From positions 1-38,953 of the forward strand of contig JAFDYY010000030.1 of assembly GCA_018267195.1 (NCBI GenBank): 38,953 nucleotides of DNA. The letters are read 5' to 3'. A model generated the notes under the pieces. That model made no database searches and was not told where the DNA came from. It was given only the letters and a program-made list of their open reading frames with translations. A program made the translations under genes and the position numbers. Within the stretch, counting starts at the first letter, position 1; the number at the start of each line of letters is the position of its first letter. The stretch comes from Bacteroidota bacterium. GTDB lineage: Bacteria; Bacteroidota; Bacteroidia; Cytophagales; Cyclobacteriaceae. Below are positions 24,292 to 32,846 of the stretch, in pieces.

Positions 24292-26697
24292 TTATTCGTA
24301 CCGCAATGAATCTACCGGGTTAGCTCTTGCTGCCTTGATAGACTGATACCCAACGGTAATCCACGCTATAGCTACCGCAGCCAAACCGGCTACCACAAAA
24401 ATGAGTGAGTTAATTTCCGTGCGGTAGGCAAACCCGCCTAACCAATTCGATGCCACCCACCACCCAATGGCGGCTGCCGGAACAAAGGCAATAACTACCA
24501 GTAAAATAAATTCTTTAGCCAATACCATGGATAGGGAAGATACTGAAGCCCCCATTACTTTGCGGATGCCGATTTCTTTCGTGCGCTGTTCGGCTGTAAA
24601 GGCTGCTAAGGCAAACAATCCCAGACAAGCAATAAAAATAGCAAGGCCGGAAAACAAACTGAAGATTTGCCCCATCCGCTGTTCCGACCGAAAAAGCTTG
24701 TCGAAGTTTTCATCCAAAAAAGTATATTCTATGGGCTCGCTGCTGGCGTATTGCCTCCACAGTTTAGTAGCCTGCTCTACCGCATCTTGCGGGCTGCCTT
24801 CGTACCTCACCAATAAATTTCTTGAAGTGCGGACAAGAAAAACAACCAATGGCCTCACTTTGTCACGATACGTTTCAAAATTAAAATCTTTCACAATGCC
24901 AATAACCCGGTACCGGTGAAATAACGAGTCGCCATTATTGTATAGAACTTCTTCACCGGCCGAACTGGCAAATCCAAATTCTTTGGCAGCCGCTTCATTG
25001 ATAACCACAGCCGTAGTATCAGCCGGAAAATCTCTTGAAAAATAACGCCCTTCTTTCATTTCAAACCGGAGTACCTCTTGCTGATCGGCATCGGCATAAT
25101 AAATTCCCGCAATATGGTCTTGCTCAGAATGCCCCGACCTCACAATCGTTGTATTATTCACACCCGGAAAATAATTATTGGTAAAACTCAGTTTTACAAT
25201 TCCCTTTTGTTGAGCCAGTGAATTTCTAAATCCATTTTTGTTGATTCCCACTTTGTCCATATTATGTATTACCAAAACATTTTTTTTATCCATACCCATT
25301 TTCTTTTCCTGCATAAACTGAATTTGATTATACACCACAGAGGTGAAGATGATCAGGAAAATGGAAATGGCAAACTGAAGAACCACCAAGCCGCTGCGAA
25401 TTCCCTTGCTTTTAAAGCCTGCTCTCACCTTTCCTTTCAATACCTCTACGGCATTAAATGAGGTAAGATAAAACGCTGGGTAGCTGCCGGCCAGTAACCC
25501 CACTACTAACAGCAACACGATAATGCCTCCGGTAAAAACAGGATTCAGCAAATCATGAAAAGACAGGTCTTTACCCGCCAGTGTATTAAATGAAGGCAAC
25601 AACAAATAACACAGCACTACGGCCAAACCAACGGCTACCAAACTGTAGAGCATGGCCTCCGACAGAAATTGACCAATCATTTGAACGCGCAACGAACCCA
25701 GTGTTTTACGCAATCCTACTTCCTTAGCACGACCAGCCGATTGTGCCGTGGACATGTTCATAAAATTGATGCAGGCAATCACCACAATAAAAATTCCGAT
25801 GCCCCCAAAAAAATAAATATACGTCATGCTGCCACCGGGCTCTAAGTCACCCTGCGAAGTAGAGCCCAGATGTATAGCGGTAATTTTGGTAGTAAAGTAG
25901 CCGTAGGCTCCGCCTGCTTTACGGAAGTCTTGCAAACTGGTGCCCAAAAAACGTTGTACTTCAGGCCCCACATACTTGGTTATCAGGTTCTCAAATTTTT
26001 CTTCCACATCCGAAACTTGGGTGCGAGGCTTTAATGTAAAATAAGTATAGAGGCTGTTATTAAGCCACTCGGTTGATTTTAAATGCGAATGAGAAGATGC
26101 CGAAACTAGCGCATTAAAATAAAAATGTGAGTTACCCGGGCAATCAGCCGCTACCCCGGTTACTTTATATGCTTTCTTATCGTTGCCAATAGATAGTATT
26201 TTTTCGAGCGGACTTTCATTACCAAAATATTTTTTTGCCAATTTTTTGGTTAGCACAATTGAATTGGGCTCTTTCAAAACTGTTGACGGGTTTCCGGCTA
26301 AGAGTTGGAAAGAAAAGAAATGAAAAAAATTACTGTCAACATTAAATATTTTGTCTTCCAAAAATATTTTATCTCCGTATCGAAAAGTGGACCGGCCAAA
26401 ATTATCAATACGAAGCGAAGACTCAATTTCCGGAATATCGGTTACCAATGCCGCTGCCATAGGCGCACAAGTTGAAGTGGTGCGCACGTCTTGCCCGCCT
26501 ATTTTACCATGCAGGCCTACCTGATATATTCGATTGGCATGGGCATGAAACTGATCATAACTAAACTCATTAATAATATAAAGGGCAATGAGCATGCAGG
26601 CCGTCAGACCGATGGTCATTCCGAAAATGTTAATACCGGCAAAAAATTTTTTTTTGAGGATATTGCGCACCGCAACGCGAAAATAATTTTTTAGCAT
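24292..26697 (-). CDS. MacB-type ABC transporter permease (double FtsX)
   Basis: The 801-residue protein has an N-terminal transmembrane helix (about 20-41), a MacB periplasmic core, and a first FtsX block with the motif RAKEVGLRKTLGSLRVQMIGQF and helices to about residue 435. A further helix, a second periplasmic core and a second FtsX block with RTKEIGIRKVMGASVSSLSMVL complete it. This duplicated form is common in Bacteroidota efflux systems. It is on the same strand as the ATPase and adaptor genes upstream, but a terminator (27038-27071) and a repeat lie between, so it is probably transcribed separately while using the same ATPase. Substrate unknown. Confidence 0.9.
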   Translation of the reverse strand: MLKNYFRVAVRNILKKKFFAGINIFGMTIGLTACMLIALYIINEFSYDQFHAHANRIYQVGLHGKIGGQDVRTTSTCAPMAAALVTDIPEIESSLRIDNFGRSTFRYGDKIFLEDKIFNVDSNFFHFFSFQLLAGNPSTVLKEPNSIVLTKKLAKKYFGNESPLEKILSIGNDKKAYKVTGVAADCPGNSHFYFNALVSASSHSHLKSTEWLNNSLYTYFTLKPRTQVSDVEEKFENLITKYVGPEVQRFLGTSLQDFRKAGGAYGYFTTKITAIHLGSTSQGDLEPGGSMTYIYFFGGIGIFIVVIACINFMNMSTAQSAGRAKEVGLRKTLGSLRVQMIGQFLSEAMLYSLVAVGLAVVLCYLLLPSFNTLAGKDLSFHDLLNPVFTGGIIVLLLVVGLLAGSYPAFYLTSFNAVEVLKGKVRAGFKSKGIRSGLVVLQFAISIFLIIFTSVVYNQIQFMQEKKMGMDKKNVLVIHNMDKVGINKNGFRNSLAQQKGIVKLSFTNNYFPGVNNTTIVRSGHSEQDHIAGIYYADADQQEVLRFEMKEGRYFSRDFPADTTAVVINEAAAKEFGFASSAGEEVLYNNGDSLFHRYRVIGIVKDFNFETYRDKVRPLVVFLVRTSRNLLVRYEGSPQDAVEQATKLWRQYASSEPIEYTFLDENFDKLFRSEQRMGQIFSLFSGLAIFIACLGLFALAAFTAEQRTKEIGIRKVMGASVSSLSMVLAKEFILLVVIAFVPAAAIGWWVASNWLGGFAYRTEINSLIFVVAGLAAVAIAWITVGYQSIKAARANPVDSLRYE

Positions 26698-26854
26698 AAA
26701 GTATAATGGTTGTGTAGGTGACGAGTGAAATTATAAAATGTTACAATTTTTTAAGGCTTCATACGATGATACTAAGACGCTGTGTTATGGGGATACGTTG
26801 CATAGCCCAGCCAATATTTATGCCAGCTCTAAAATCATCTCCGGCTGTTCAACT

Positions 26855-26978
26855 CAGGTGATGCATTCGGGATGCATCACCCGCCCAAAGGGTTGACGAA
26901 TGTTGATGAAAACATCAACCTTGTCAAGGTTTAACCCTGACAATGAAAATCACCATGGGGTATTTTATCTTCATGAGT
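26855..26978. repeat. Intergenic hairpin repeat, copy 2
   Basis: GGTGATGCAT (26857-26866) pairs with ATGCATCACC (26872-26881) around a TCGGG loop, followed by CCCAAAGGGTTGACGAATG. A second nested inverted repeat follows (TTGAC and GTTGATG at 26893-26908, CATCAAC and GTCAA at 26913-26927), overlapping AACCTTG-T-CAAGGTT at 26917-26931. The 48-bp block shared in reverse with copy 1 is 26931-26978. The first 53 bases match copy 3 at 48 positions. Confidence 0.8.
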
Positions 26979-27037
26979 AGGTTGTTGATTTTCAAAGATG
27001 TTCAGTTGCGAACACTCCGTGTACGGTTTGCAGTGGC

Positions 27038-27071
27038 AAAAAAAATCCCGTCTCAGCAGCGGGATTTTTTT
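27038..27071. terminator. Bidirectional intrinsic terminator after the ABC ATPase gene
   Basis: AAATCCCG (27043-27050) pairs with CGGGATTT (27060-27067) around a 9-base loop, with an A run on the left and a T run on the right. On the minus strand it follows the ATPase gene stop (27113) by about 40 bases. Confidence 0.85.
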
Positions 27072-27112
27072 ACTTGAACCTAAACTTAAACCTATAGAAA
27101 TGACCGAACGGG

Positions 27113-27802
27113 TTAAATATGAAAATGTTCTTTAATATTTTCAGTTACGATTTTCCCGTCAAACAAGTTTACAATGCGGTGTGCATAATTAGCATCATAG
27201 GGTGAGTGGGTTACCATCAGTACGGTAGTACCTTCTTCATTCAGTTGCGAAAGGAGTTTCATCACTTCTTCGCCATTGGCCGAATCTAAGTTACCGGTAG
27301 GTTCGTCAGCTAAAATTACTTTAGGTTTGGCTACGATAGCACGCGAGATGGCCACCCGTTGCTGCTGTCCGCCCGATAGCTGCTGCGGAAAATGATTCCT
27401 GCGGTGCATAATGTTCATACGTTCCAGTACTTCTTCCACTCTTTTCTTGCGTTCATCGGAAGGCACTTTCATATATAATAACGGTAGTTCTACGTTTTCA
27501 AATACAGTAAGTTCATCAATCAGGTTAAAACTCTGAAACACAAAACCGATAGAGCCTTTGCGCAACTGGGCACGTTGCCGCTCGGAGTATTTAGATACTT
27601 CATGGTCGCCAAAAAAATATTCGCCTCCGCTGGGGTTATCGAGCAAACCGAGAATATTAAGCAGGGTAGATTTGCCACAACCGGAAGGCCCCATAATGGC
27701 TACAAATTCGCCATCTTTAATTTCTAAGTTGATGCTGTTGAGTGCCGTAGTCTCCACTTCTTCTGTGGTGTAAACTTTTTCGAGGTTTTTTAAGCGTATC
27801 AT
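27113..27802 (-). CDS. ABC transporter ATP-binding protein (MacB/LolD type)
   Basis: The 229-residue protein is a complete nucleotide-binding subunit: Walker A MGPSGCGKSTLLNILG (about residues 36-51), Q-loop VFQSFNLI, signature LSGGQQQRVAISRA, Walker B VILADEPTGNLDS and the switch His in VTHSPYDANYAHR. The pattern GNLDS and the overall length match the MacB/LolD/FtsE group that drives FtsX-type permeases. It lies 141 bases downstream of the HlyD adaptor gene on the same strand and would power the permease encoded beyond the terminator, or related permeases elsewhere. Confidence 0.93.
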   Translation of the reverse strand: MIRLKNLEKVYTTEEVETTALNSINLEIKDGEFVAIMGPSGCGKSTLLNILGLLDNPSGGEYFFGDHEVSKYSERQRAQLRKGSIGFVFQSFNLIDELTVFENVELPLLYMKVPSDERKKRVEEVLERMNIMHRRNHFPQQLSGGQQQRVAISRAIVAKPKVILADEPTGNLDSANGEEVMKLLSQLNEEGTTVLMVTHSPYDANYAHRIVNLFDGKIVTENIKEHFHI

Positions 27803-27943
27803 AATGCAGGGTTAATGGTCAGATGTTTGGGTTCATTTAATTTTATAAATAAAAATACTTTTTTAGTTGTTGTTTCCTTCAGCCACACTTGGAATAAGAC
27901 GTTTCTATAACAAATTTAGTTGCATACCTGTGCATAAATAGTA

Positions 27944-29197
27944 TCAGTTTAATATCAGCACCTGATTATCTCCAAAGTTTTCGTATGACGAGGTAATTAC
28001 CTGGTCGCCCGGCTTCAATCCCTCCAACACTTCAAAATATTCTGAGCCCATTTTTCTTCCCAGTTTTACATTTCGTCTCACGGCATGGTCGTTGCCTTCC
28101 AAAATAAATACCCAGTTTCCTCCGGTGTCTTTATAAAACCCGCCCATGGGCAAAAGTAATTCTTGCGAAGGCTGCCCTAACTCAATGCGTAAACGAAGAG
28201 ATTGCCCCCTCCGTATGCCCTGCGGGGCATCTCCTGCAAATTCCATATCCACCTCAAAACGACCGTTTACGATGTTGGGGTAAATGTATTTAATTTCAAG
28301 GTGATAGGTCTTGTTATCAAAATCGGTAGTGGCCGGAAGGCCCACCGAAATTTTGGGCAGGTAGAGTTCATCTATGGGTACGCGTACCTTGTAGCTCCCC
28401 ACAATATCAACCTGGCCTAAACGTTGGGCCGTGCTTACGGCCTGCCCTACTTCCCAGTGGGCGGCCATTGTCAATAAACCATCTACCGGAGCTTTAATGT
28501 TAAGGTTTTCTAAAATGGTGCGTACCGCAATCAGATTATGTTTCATCCGGTTTTCGGATTCATCTATGTCGCGCAGGTTTAGCACGCGGCCGAGCGAATC
28601 TCGTTTGTAGGCATCGTACGTAAATTTCCGGCGGTCGGCATTGTATTTATAATCCGCTTCGGTTCGCTCAAAATCTTGCCGGGCAATAAGTTTTTTATTC
28701 AAGAGCACTTTTTGTCTTTCATACTGTGGGCGAAGGATGGCCAACTGGTTATCTATTTGTGCCAGTGTTTGGCGCTGCTCCAAATCGTTTCGCAAAATAC
28801 CCAACCGCGTATCGCGCGAACGGTTAATGCTCTGCACCAGATCCGATTCTTGCTGAAGTACCGATATCTCGCGGTTCAGGTTTGATATCTCAATAATCAG
28901 ATCGCCTTTTTTTACCAGTGCACCACTTTCGCGGATGACGTGTTTAATATTCCCGCCTTCAATGGCATCGAGGTAAACCGTGCGGGCCGGTTCTACCGTG
29001 CCGGTCTGAGGAATGTATTCTTTGAATAACCCCATCTTCACCTCCGAAATAGTGAGTTTGTCTTTATCGGTTTTCAGTTTAGACCGGCGGTCGGCAAAAA
29101 TAAATTGATAGGCAATGAACACTACCAAAGCTGTACTCCCTGTATAAGTCAGAATTTTTTTTACGGTAAATCGTTTTTTCTCAATCTTTTTGTCCAT
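27944..29197 (-). CDS. HlyD/MacA-type periplasmic adaptor of an ABC efflux system
   Basis: The 417-residue protein has one N-terminal transmembrane helix (about residues 14-30). A barrel-sandwich half follows (YIPQTGTVEPARTVYLDAIEGG, then ALVKKGDLIIEISN), then a long coiled-coil hairpin (about 105-215), the second lipoyl half (NIKAPVDGLLTMAAHWEVGQAV) and the beta-barrel and membrane-proximal domains. It would link the inner-membrane permease to an outer-membrane channel, which is not encoded here. It is the first gene of the minus-strand efflux operon and is divergent from the NtrC-type activator gene; a sigma-54-like promoter lies 37-52 bases upstream of its start. Confidence 0.9.
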   Translation of the reverse strand: MDKKIEKKRFTVKKILTYTGSTALVVFIAYQFIFADRRSKLKTDKDKLTISEVKMGLFKEYIPQTGTVEPARTVYLDAIEGGNIKHVIRESGALVKKGDLIIEISNLNREISVLQQESDLVQSINRSRDTRLGILRNDLEQRQTLAQIDNQLAILRPQYERQKVLLNKKLIARQDFERTEADYKYNADRRKFTYDAYKRDSLGRVLNLRDIDESENRMKHNLIAVRTILENLNIKAPVDGLLTMAAHWEVGQAVSTAQRLGQVDIVGSYKVRVPIDELYLPKISVGLPATTDFDNKTYHLEIKYIYPNIVNGRFEVDMEFAGDAPQGIRRGQSLRLRIELGQPSQELLLPMGGFYKDTGGNWVFILEGNDHAVRRNVKLGRKMGSEYFEVLEGLKPGDQVITSSYENFGDNQVLILN

Positions 29198-29233
29198 GAA
29201 AGCCAGTTAATATTTCATTTTGATGGGCTATTA

Positions 29234-29249
29234 GCCAAGTTATGTGCCA
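29234..29249 (-). promoter_or_regulatory. Sigma-54-like promoter for the efflux operon
   Basis: On the minus strand 29249-29234 reads TGGCAC-N5-TTGGC. The consensus is TGGCAC-N5-TTGCW, so the -24 element is perfect and the -12 element has one mismatch. Transcription would begin near 29222, about 25 bases before the HlyD gene. The divergent gene encodes a sigma-54 activator, which supports the reading. Confidence 0.6.
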
Positions 29250-29301
29250 ATAAATTTATGGGCAAATCGGGTTGTTTTTAGGGTTTATATCATTCTCGTA
29301 A

Positions 29302-29339
29302 GTTCAAATATGAACGGATATGTCCGTATGCGGACATAT
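29302..29339. promoter_or_regulatory. Paired dyads, candidate enhancer sites for the NtrC-type activator
   Basis: GTTCA-AATA-TGAAC (29302-29315) and a 9-bp perfect inverted repeat ATATGTCCG / CGGACATAT (29318-29326, 29331-29339) have centres exactly 20 bases apart, about 85 and 105 bases upstream of the predicted sigma-54 start. Further GTTCA half-sites occur at 29374 and, inverted, at 29415. A T run follows the second dyad, so a + strand terminator is the competing reading. Confidence 0.5.
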
Positions 29340-29444
29340 TTTTTTAGTTTTGAAATGGGAATCAGGCAAATCAGTTCAAAAAGAAAGATAAGCAGATACG
29401 GTATCAATATTGTCTGAACTTATTTAAACATCAATTTTATAAAT

Positions 29445-30830
29445 ATGACCGAACCCAAGCTTGGCAAAATACTGATCGTTGATGATAACGAGGACCTGCT
29501 GAAAGCAGCCAAGATTTATTTGAAGCGCCACCTTGCCCAAGTGGATATTGAGAAAAACCCCGACAGCATACCCTCGCTCATGGCCCAAGAGGATTATGAT
29601 GTGATCTTGCTGGATATGAATTTTACTAAAGATGTAAGTAGCGGCAACGAAGGATATTACTGGCTGCAAAAGATATTAGAAATAGACCCCACGGCCGTAG
29701 TGGTGCTCATTACCGCCTATGGCGATGTGCAGATGGCCGTAAAAGCCATTAAAGCCGGGGCTATTGATTTTGTGTTGAAGCCCTGGGAAAATGAAAAGTT
29801 GCTGGCCACTCTGTTTTCTTCTATGCGCCTGCGCGAAACGCGCGATGAGGTAGAAACACTGAAAATAAAAAATCAGGAAATCAACCAGGCGCTCAACGAA
29901 AAGTTCAGTGACATTATTGGCCAAAGCAGAGCCATGCAAAAGATTTTTCAAACGGTAGAACGTGTAGCACAAACCGATGCCAATGTGTTAATCTTGGGCG
30001 AAAATGGTACCGGCAAAGAAATGATTGCGCGTGCCATTCATCGTAACTCACCTCGAAAAAATGAATCTTTTATCTCTGTTGATTTGGGGTCGGTAACCGA
30101 AACACTCTTTGAGAGCGAACTGTTTGGACACAAGAAGGGTGCTTTTACCGATGCCAAAGAAGACCGTGTAGGGCGGTTTGAACTGGCCAACAACGGAACG
30201 CTATTTTTAGATGAGATCGGCAACCTCTCGATGCCGCTACAAGCCAAATTGCTCACGGCCTTGCAAAACCGGAAAGTAAGCCGCGTAGGTGCCAATAAAG
30301 AAGTGCCGGTAAACCTGCGCCTGATCTGCGCCACTAACCTGCCTCTGTACGAGATGGTAAAAGAAAATAAATTCAGGCAAGATCTATTGTACCGCATCAA
30401 CACCATCGAGGTTGAAATCCCACCGTTGCGCGAGCGCCCGGAAGATATTCCCCTGCTGGCGCACTACTTCTTAAAAGTATATAATGCCCGGTATGGAAAA
30501 GAAATTTCTAAAATAAGCGATGGTGCAATGGCGCGTATGAACAAACACACCTGGCCGGGAAACATTCGCGAGTTACAGCATGCTCTGGAGCGAGCCGTGA
30601 TTATGAGTGCCGCACCTGTATTGCAGCCCGAAGATTTTAATCTGAACACCGCTTCTTTAAAAGAAGATGAAACCGGTTTAAACCTCGATGCGTTCAACCT
30701 GGAAGAAGTGGAAAAATTATTGATCCGGAAAGTATTGAAAAAGTATAATGGAAATATTACACAAGCCGCCACTGAACTGGGCTTAACCCGGTCTTCTCTA
30801 TACAGGCGACTGGAAAAACACGGACTTTAG
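29445..30830 (+). CDS. NtrC-family sigma-54-dependent response regulator
   Basis: The 461-residue protein has three domains. The receiver domain (residues 7-125) has the phosphorylation site D57 in ILLDMNF and K112 in LKPW. The AAA+ domain (about 155-385) has Walker A GENGTGKE (185-192), the sigma-54 contact loop GAFTDA (232-237, consensus GAFTGA) and Walker B LFLDEI. The Fis-type helix-turn-helix is at the end (ITQAATELGLTRSSLYRRLEKHGL). It would activate sigma-54 promoters when phosphorylated by the kinase encoded 80 bases downstream. The nearest candidate target is the divergent efflux operon. Confidence 0.95.
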   Translation: MTEPKLGKILIVDDNEDLLKAAKIYLKRHLAQVDIEKNPDSIPSLMAQEDYDVILLDMNFTKDVSSGNEGYYWLQKILEIDPTAVVVLITAYGDVQMAVKAIKAGAIDFVLKPWENEKLLATLFSSMRLRETRDEVETLKIKNQEINQALNEKFSDIIGQSRAMQKIFQTVERVAQTDANVLILGENGTGKEMIARAIHRNSPRKNESFISVDLGSVTETLFESELFGHKKGAFTDAKEDRVGRFELANNGTLFLDEIGNLSMPLQAKLLTALQNRKVSRVGANKEVPVNLRLICATNLPLYEMVKENKFRQDLLYRINTIEVEIPPLRERPEDIPLLAHYFLKVYNARYGKEISKISDGAMARMNKHTWPGNIRELQHALERAVIMSAAPVLQPEDFNLNTASLKEDETGLNLDAFNLEEVEKLLIRKVLKKYNGNITQAATELGLTRSSLYRRLEKHGL

Positions 30831-30910
30831 AAAATGGCCATCAGGTTTGGAGCCGGGTCATTATCAATTCTTGATTTCTACCGTTTATGGCTTTGTACTA
30901 AATAGTAACT

Positions 30911-32248
30911 ATGAAAGACTTTCGTATTCGCATTTTAATTCGGGTGGTGTTGTTGGGTACATCCATGGCGCTTTTTGTCTTCATGGTTTCGCGACCCAAT
31001 ATGATTTTTGCGGCCGGCTTGGTTTTTTTTGTTTTGTTCTTCCAGTTGTTTGAGTTGTATCGGTACGTTTCGCAAACCAACCGCAAACTTACCCGCTTTC
31101 TGGAATCGGTTCGGTACTCCGATTTTATTTCCGGCTTCACAGCCGACAATAATCTGGGGAAAAGTTTTAAAAATCTGAACACCGCTTTCAATGAGGTATT
31201 CGAAGCCTTTCGGAAAGCCCGCTCAGAAAAAGAAGAAAACGGGCAGTATCTCAATACCATTGTACAACAAGTACGTACCGGCATTATCTCTTTCGATGCC
31301 GAAGGCCACGTGCAACTCATCAATGCCAATGCCAAACGATTTATAGGCGAAGCTAACCTGAAAAACATACACGATCTGGACGGCAAAAACAAAAAACTTT
31401 TCCTCGCTTTAATGGATGTGCAAAGCGGAAAAAGTACGCTTTACAAAACGCCCGATTTTCAGCTTACACTTCAGGCTACCGAATTACGCTTGCGTGGAAA
31501 TCTCATTAAACTGGTTACCCTGCAAAACATACAAACCGAATTGCAGCGCCAAGAGTTAGATGCCTGGCAGAATTTAACGCGCGTATTAAGGCACGAAATC
31601 ATGAACTCCATCACGCCAATTTCATCGCTTACTTCTACCCTGCGCGAGATACTTATTCATGAATTAACAGAGAAGGAAAATCATTTCGAACTCACAGCCG
31701 AAACAGCCGAAGATTTAAAAGAAGGATTAGCCACGATTGAAAACCGGAGCAAGGGGTTAATCAAATTTATTGATGCTTACCGCGAATACACCTCGCTGCC
31801 TCAGCCAAAATTAAAAACGGTTTTACTCAAAAATTTACTTGAGCACACCGCGCTGCTAATGAAGCCGGAACTAAATAAAACCTTCATTCAGTTTAGCACA
31901 ACGTGCGAATCGGAATACCTTACCCTGCAGGCCGACCCGGAAATGATTGAGCACGTTCTAATTAATCTGGTGAAGAATGCCATGGATTCACTGGCACATA
32001 CAGAAAATGGAAAAATAGAATTAAGTGCAACCTATACCGGCACCAATACTATTATTGAAGTAGCCGATAACGGTCCCGGCATTATCCCTGAAGCCATCCA
32101 CCGTATTTTTATTCCCTTTTTCACTACTAAAAAAACAGGATCGGGCATTGGTCTGGCCTTATCAAGACAGATCATGCAGATGCATAACGGTTCGCTCTCC
32201 GTAGAATCTGTGCCAGACGTGCGTACTGTATTTACATTACGGTTTTAA
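30911..32248 (+). CDS. Sensor histidine kinase (NtrB/NtrY-like)
   Basis: The 445-residue protein has two transmembrane helices close together (about residues 8-26 and 31-48) with almost no periplasmic loop. A PAS-like region (about 112-210, with VRTGIISFDAEGHVQLIN) and the kinase core follow: H228 in VLRHEIMNSITP, the N box NLVKNAMDSL, G1 DNGPG and G2 GSGIGLAL. The short loop suggests sensing within the membrane or cytoplasm, for example envelope stress or membrane-soluble compounds; this is inference. It is the partner of the NtrC-type regulator immediately upstream. Confidence 0.93.
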   Translation: MKDFRIRILIRVVLLGTSMALFVFMVSRPNMIFAAGLVFFVLFFQLFELYRYVSQTNRKLTRFLESVRYSDFISGFTADNNLGKSFKNLNTAFNEVFEAFRKARSEKEENGQYLNTIVQQVRTGIISFDAEGHVQLINANAKRFIGEANLKNIHDLDGKNKKLFLALMDVQSGKSTLYKTPDFQLTLQATELRLRGNLIKLVTLQNIQTELQRQELDAWQNLTRVLRHEIMNSITPISSLTSTLREILIHELTEKENHFELTAETAEDLKEGLATIENRSKGLIKFIDAYREYTSLPQPKLKTVLLKNLLEHTALLMKPELNKTFIQFSTTCESEYLTLQADPEMIEHVLINLVKNAMDSLAHTENGKIELSATYTGTNTIIEVADNGPGIIPEAIHRIFIPFFTTKKTGSGIGLALSRQIMQMHNGSLSVESVPDVRTVFTLRF

Positions 32249-32331
32249 AGCGGCCTGAAAATAGTTCGATCCGCCTATTTAAAATGGATTAGTACAAACT
32301 AAATAGCCGTAAAAAATATATTTCTGACATT

Positions 32332-32363
32332 TTTGTCCGAAATATAAAATACATTTATATTTG
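32332..32363 (+). promoter_or_regulatory. Promoter and overlapping dyad operator of the Rrf2 regulator gene
   Basis: TTTG (32332-32335), a 20-base spacer and TATATTTG (32356-32363) form a full Bacteroidota housekeeping promoter 21 bases before the start codon. A 23-bp dyad (32340-32362, centre 32351, arms AAATATAAAAT and CATTTATATTT, 9 of 11 positions symmetric) overlaps the -7 box. Its 11-1-11 layout is that of NsrR operators, which suggests autorepression. A second dyad GACA-TTTT-TGTC lies at 32326-32337. Confidence 0.65.
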
Positions 32364-32383
32364 CCCGACAGAACAGTAAAAAT

Positions 32384-32818
32384 ATGTTTTCAAAAGCTTG
32401 TGAGTATGGCATTAAGGCCATTGCTTACATTGCCACGCAGTCGCTTGAAGGAACCCGGGTAAAAATTGGCGATGTGGCCGACAACTCAGGTTCACCCGAG
32501 GCATTCACGGCAAAAATATTAGGCACCCTCACCAAGTTTAACATTGTTAATTCAACAAAAGGCCCGTATGGTGGCTTTGAGATTGACGTAAGCCGGATGA
32601 AGAAGATCAAGGTTTCTGAAATTGTACATGCTTTAGACGGAGATTCTGTTTACACCGGCTGCGCATTGGGGTTGAGCGAATGTAACGAATCTAAGCCCTG
32701 CCCCATGCACGAAAATTTTGTCAGTGTAAGAAGGGAAATGAAAAAGATGCTGGAAACTACAACCGTTTACGAACTGGCCACAAAATTAAAATCGGGAAAA
32801 ACAATTTTAGTTCGCTAA
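32384..32818 (+). CDS. Rrf2-family regulator, NsrR/IscR-like with Fe-S cysteines
   Basis: The 144-residue protein is a winged-helix Rrf2 regulator (MFSKACEYGIKAIAYIATQS at the start, then KIGDVADNSGSPEAFTAKILGTL as recognition helix region and GPYGGFEI as wing). Three cysteines, C93, C100 and C106 (spacing C-x6-C-x5-C), match the cluster ligands of NsrR and IscR. With a truncated globin and the RIC repair protein downstream, nitric-oxide sensing by an Fe-S cluster is the best reading; a general iron-sulfur or redox sensor is the alternative. A symmetric site sits over its own promoter. Confidence 0.88.
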   Translation: MFSKACEYGIKAIAYIATQSLEGTRVKIGDVADNSGSPEAFTAKILGTLTKFNIVNSTKGPYGGFEIDVSRMKKIKVSEIVHALDGDSVYTGCALGLSECNESKPCPMHENFVSVRREMKKMLETTTVYELATKLKSGKTILVR

Positions 32819-32846
32819 AAACATTTCACCTAAAAATCAGTAGTGT

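Larger units (their letters stand above)
26698..27112. other. Gene-free stretch with repeat copy 2 and a terminator
   Basis: This 415-base gap holds the permease promoter region (26698 to about 26760), a stretch of unassigned sequence (about 26760-26850), repeat copy 2 (26855-26978) and the bidirectional terminator (27038-27071). No convincing gene or structural RNA was seen; a 24-codon frame from 26778 lacks support. Confidence 0.6.

Noticed and set aside
26778..26852. A 24-codon frame in the gene-free stretch
   Set aside because: It has no promoter or ribosome-site support, no recognisable product, and ends at the repeat.
32275..32306. Inverted repeat CTATTTA / TAAATAG after the histidine kinase gene as a terminator
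   Set aside because: The stem is AT-rich with an 18-base loop and no T run follows, so it is not a credible terminator.
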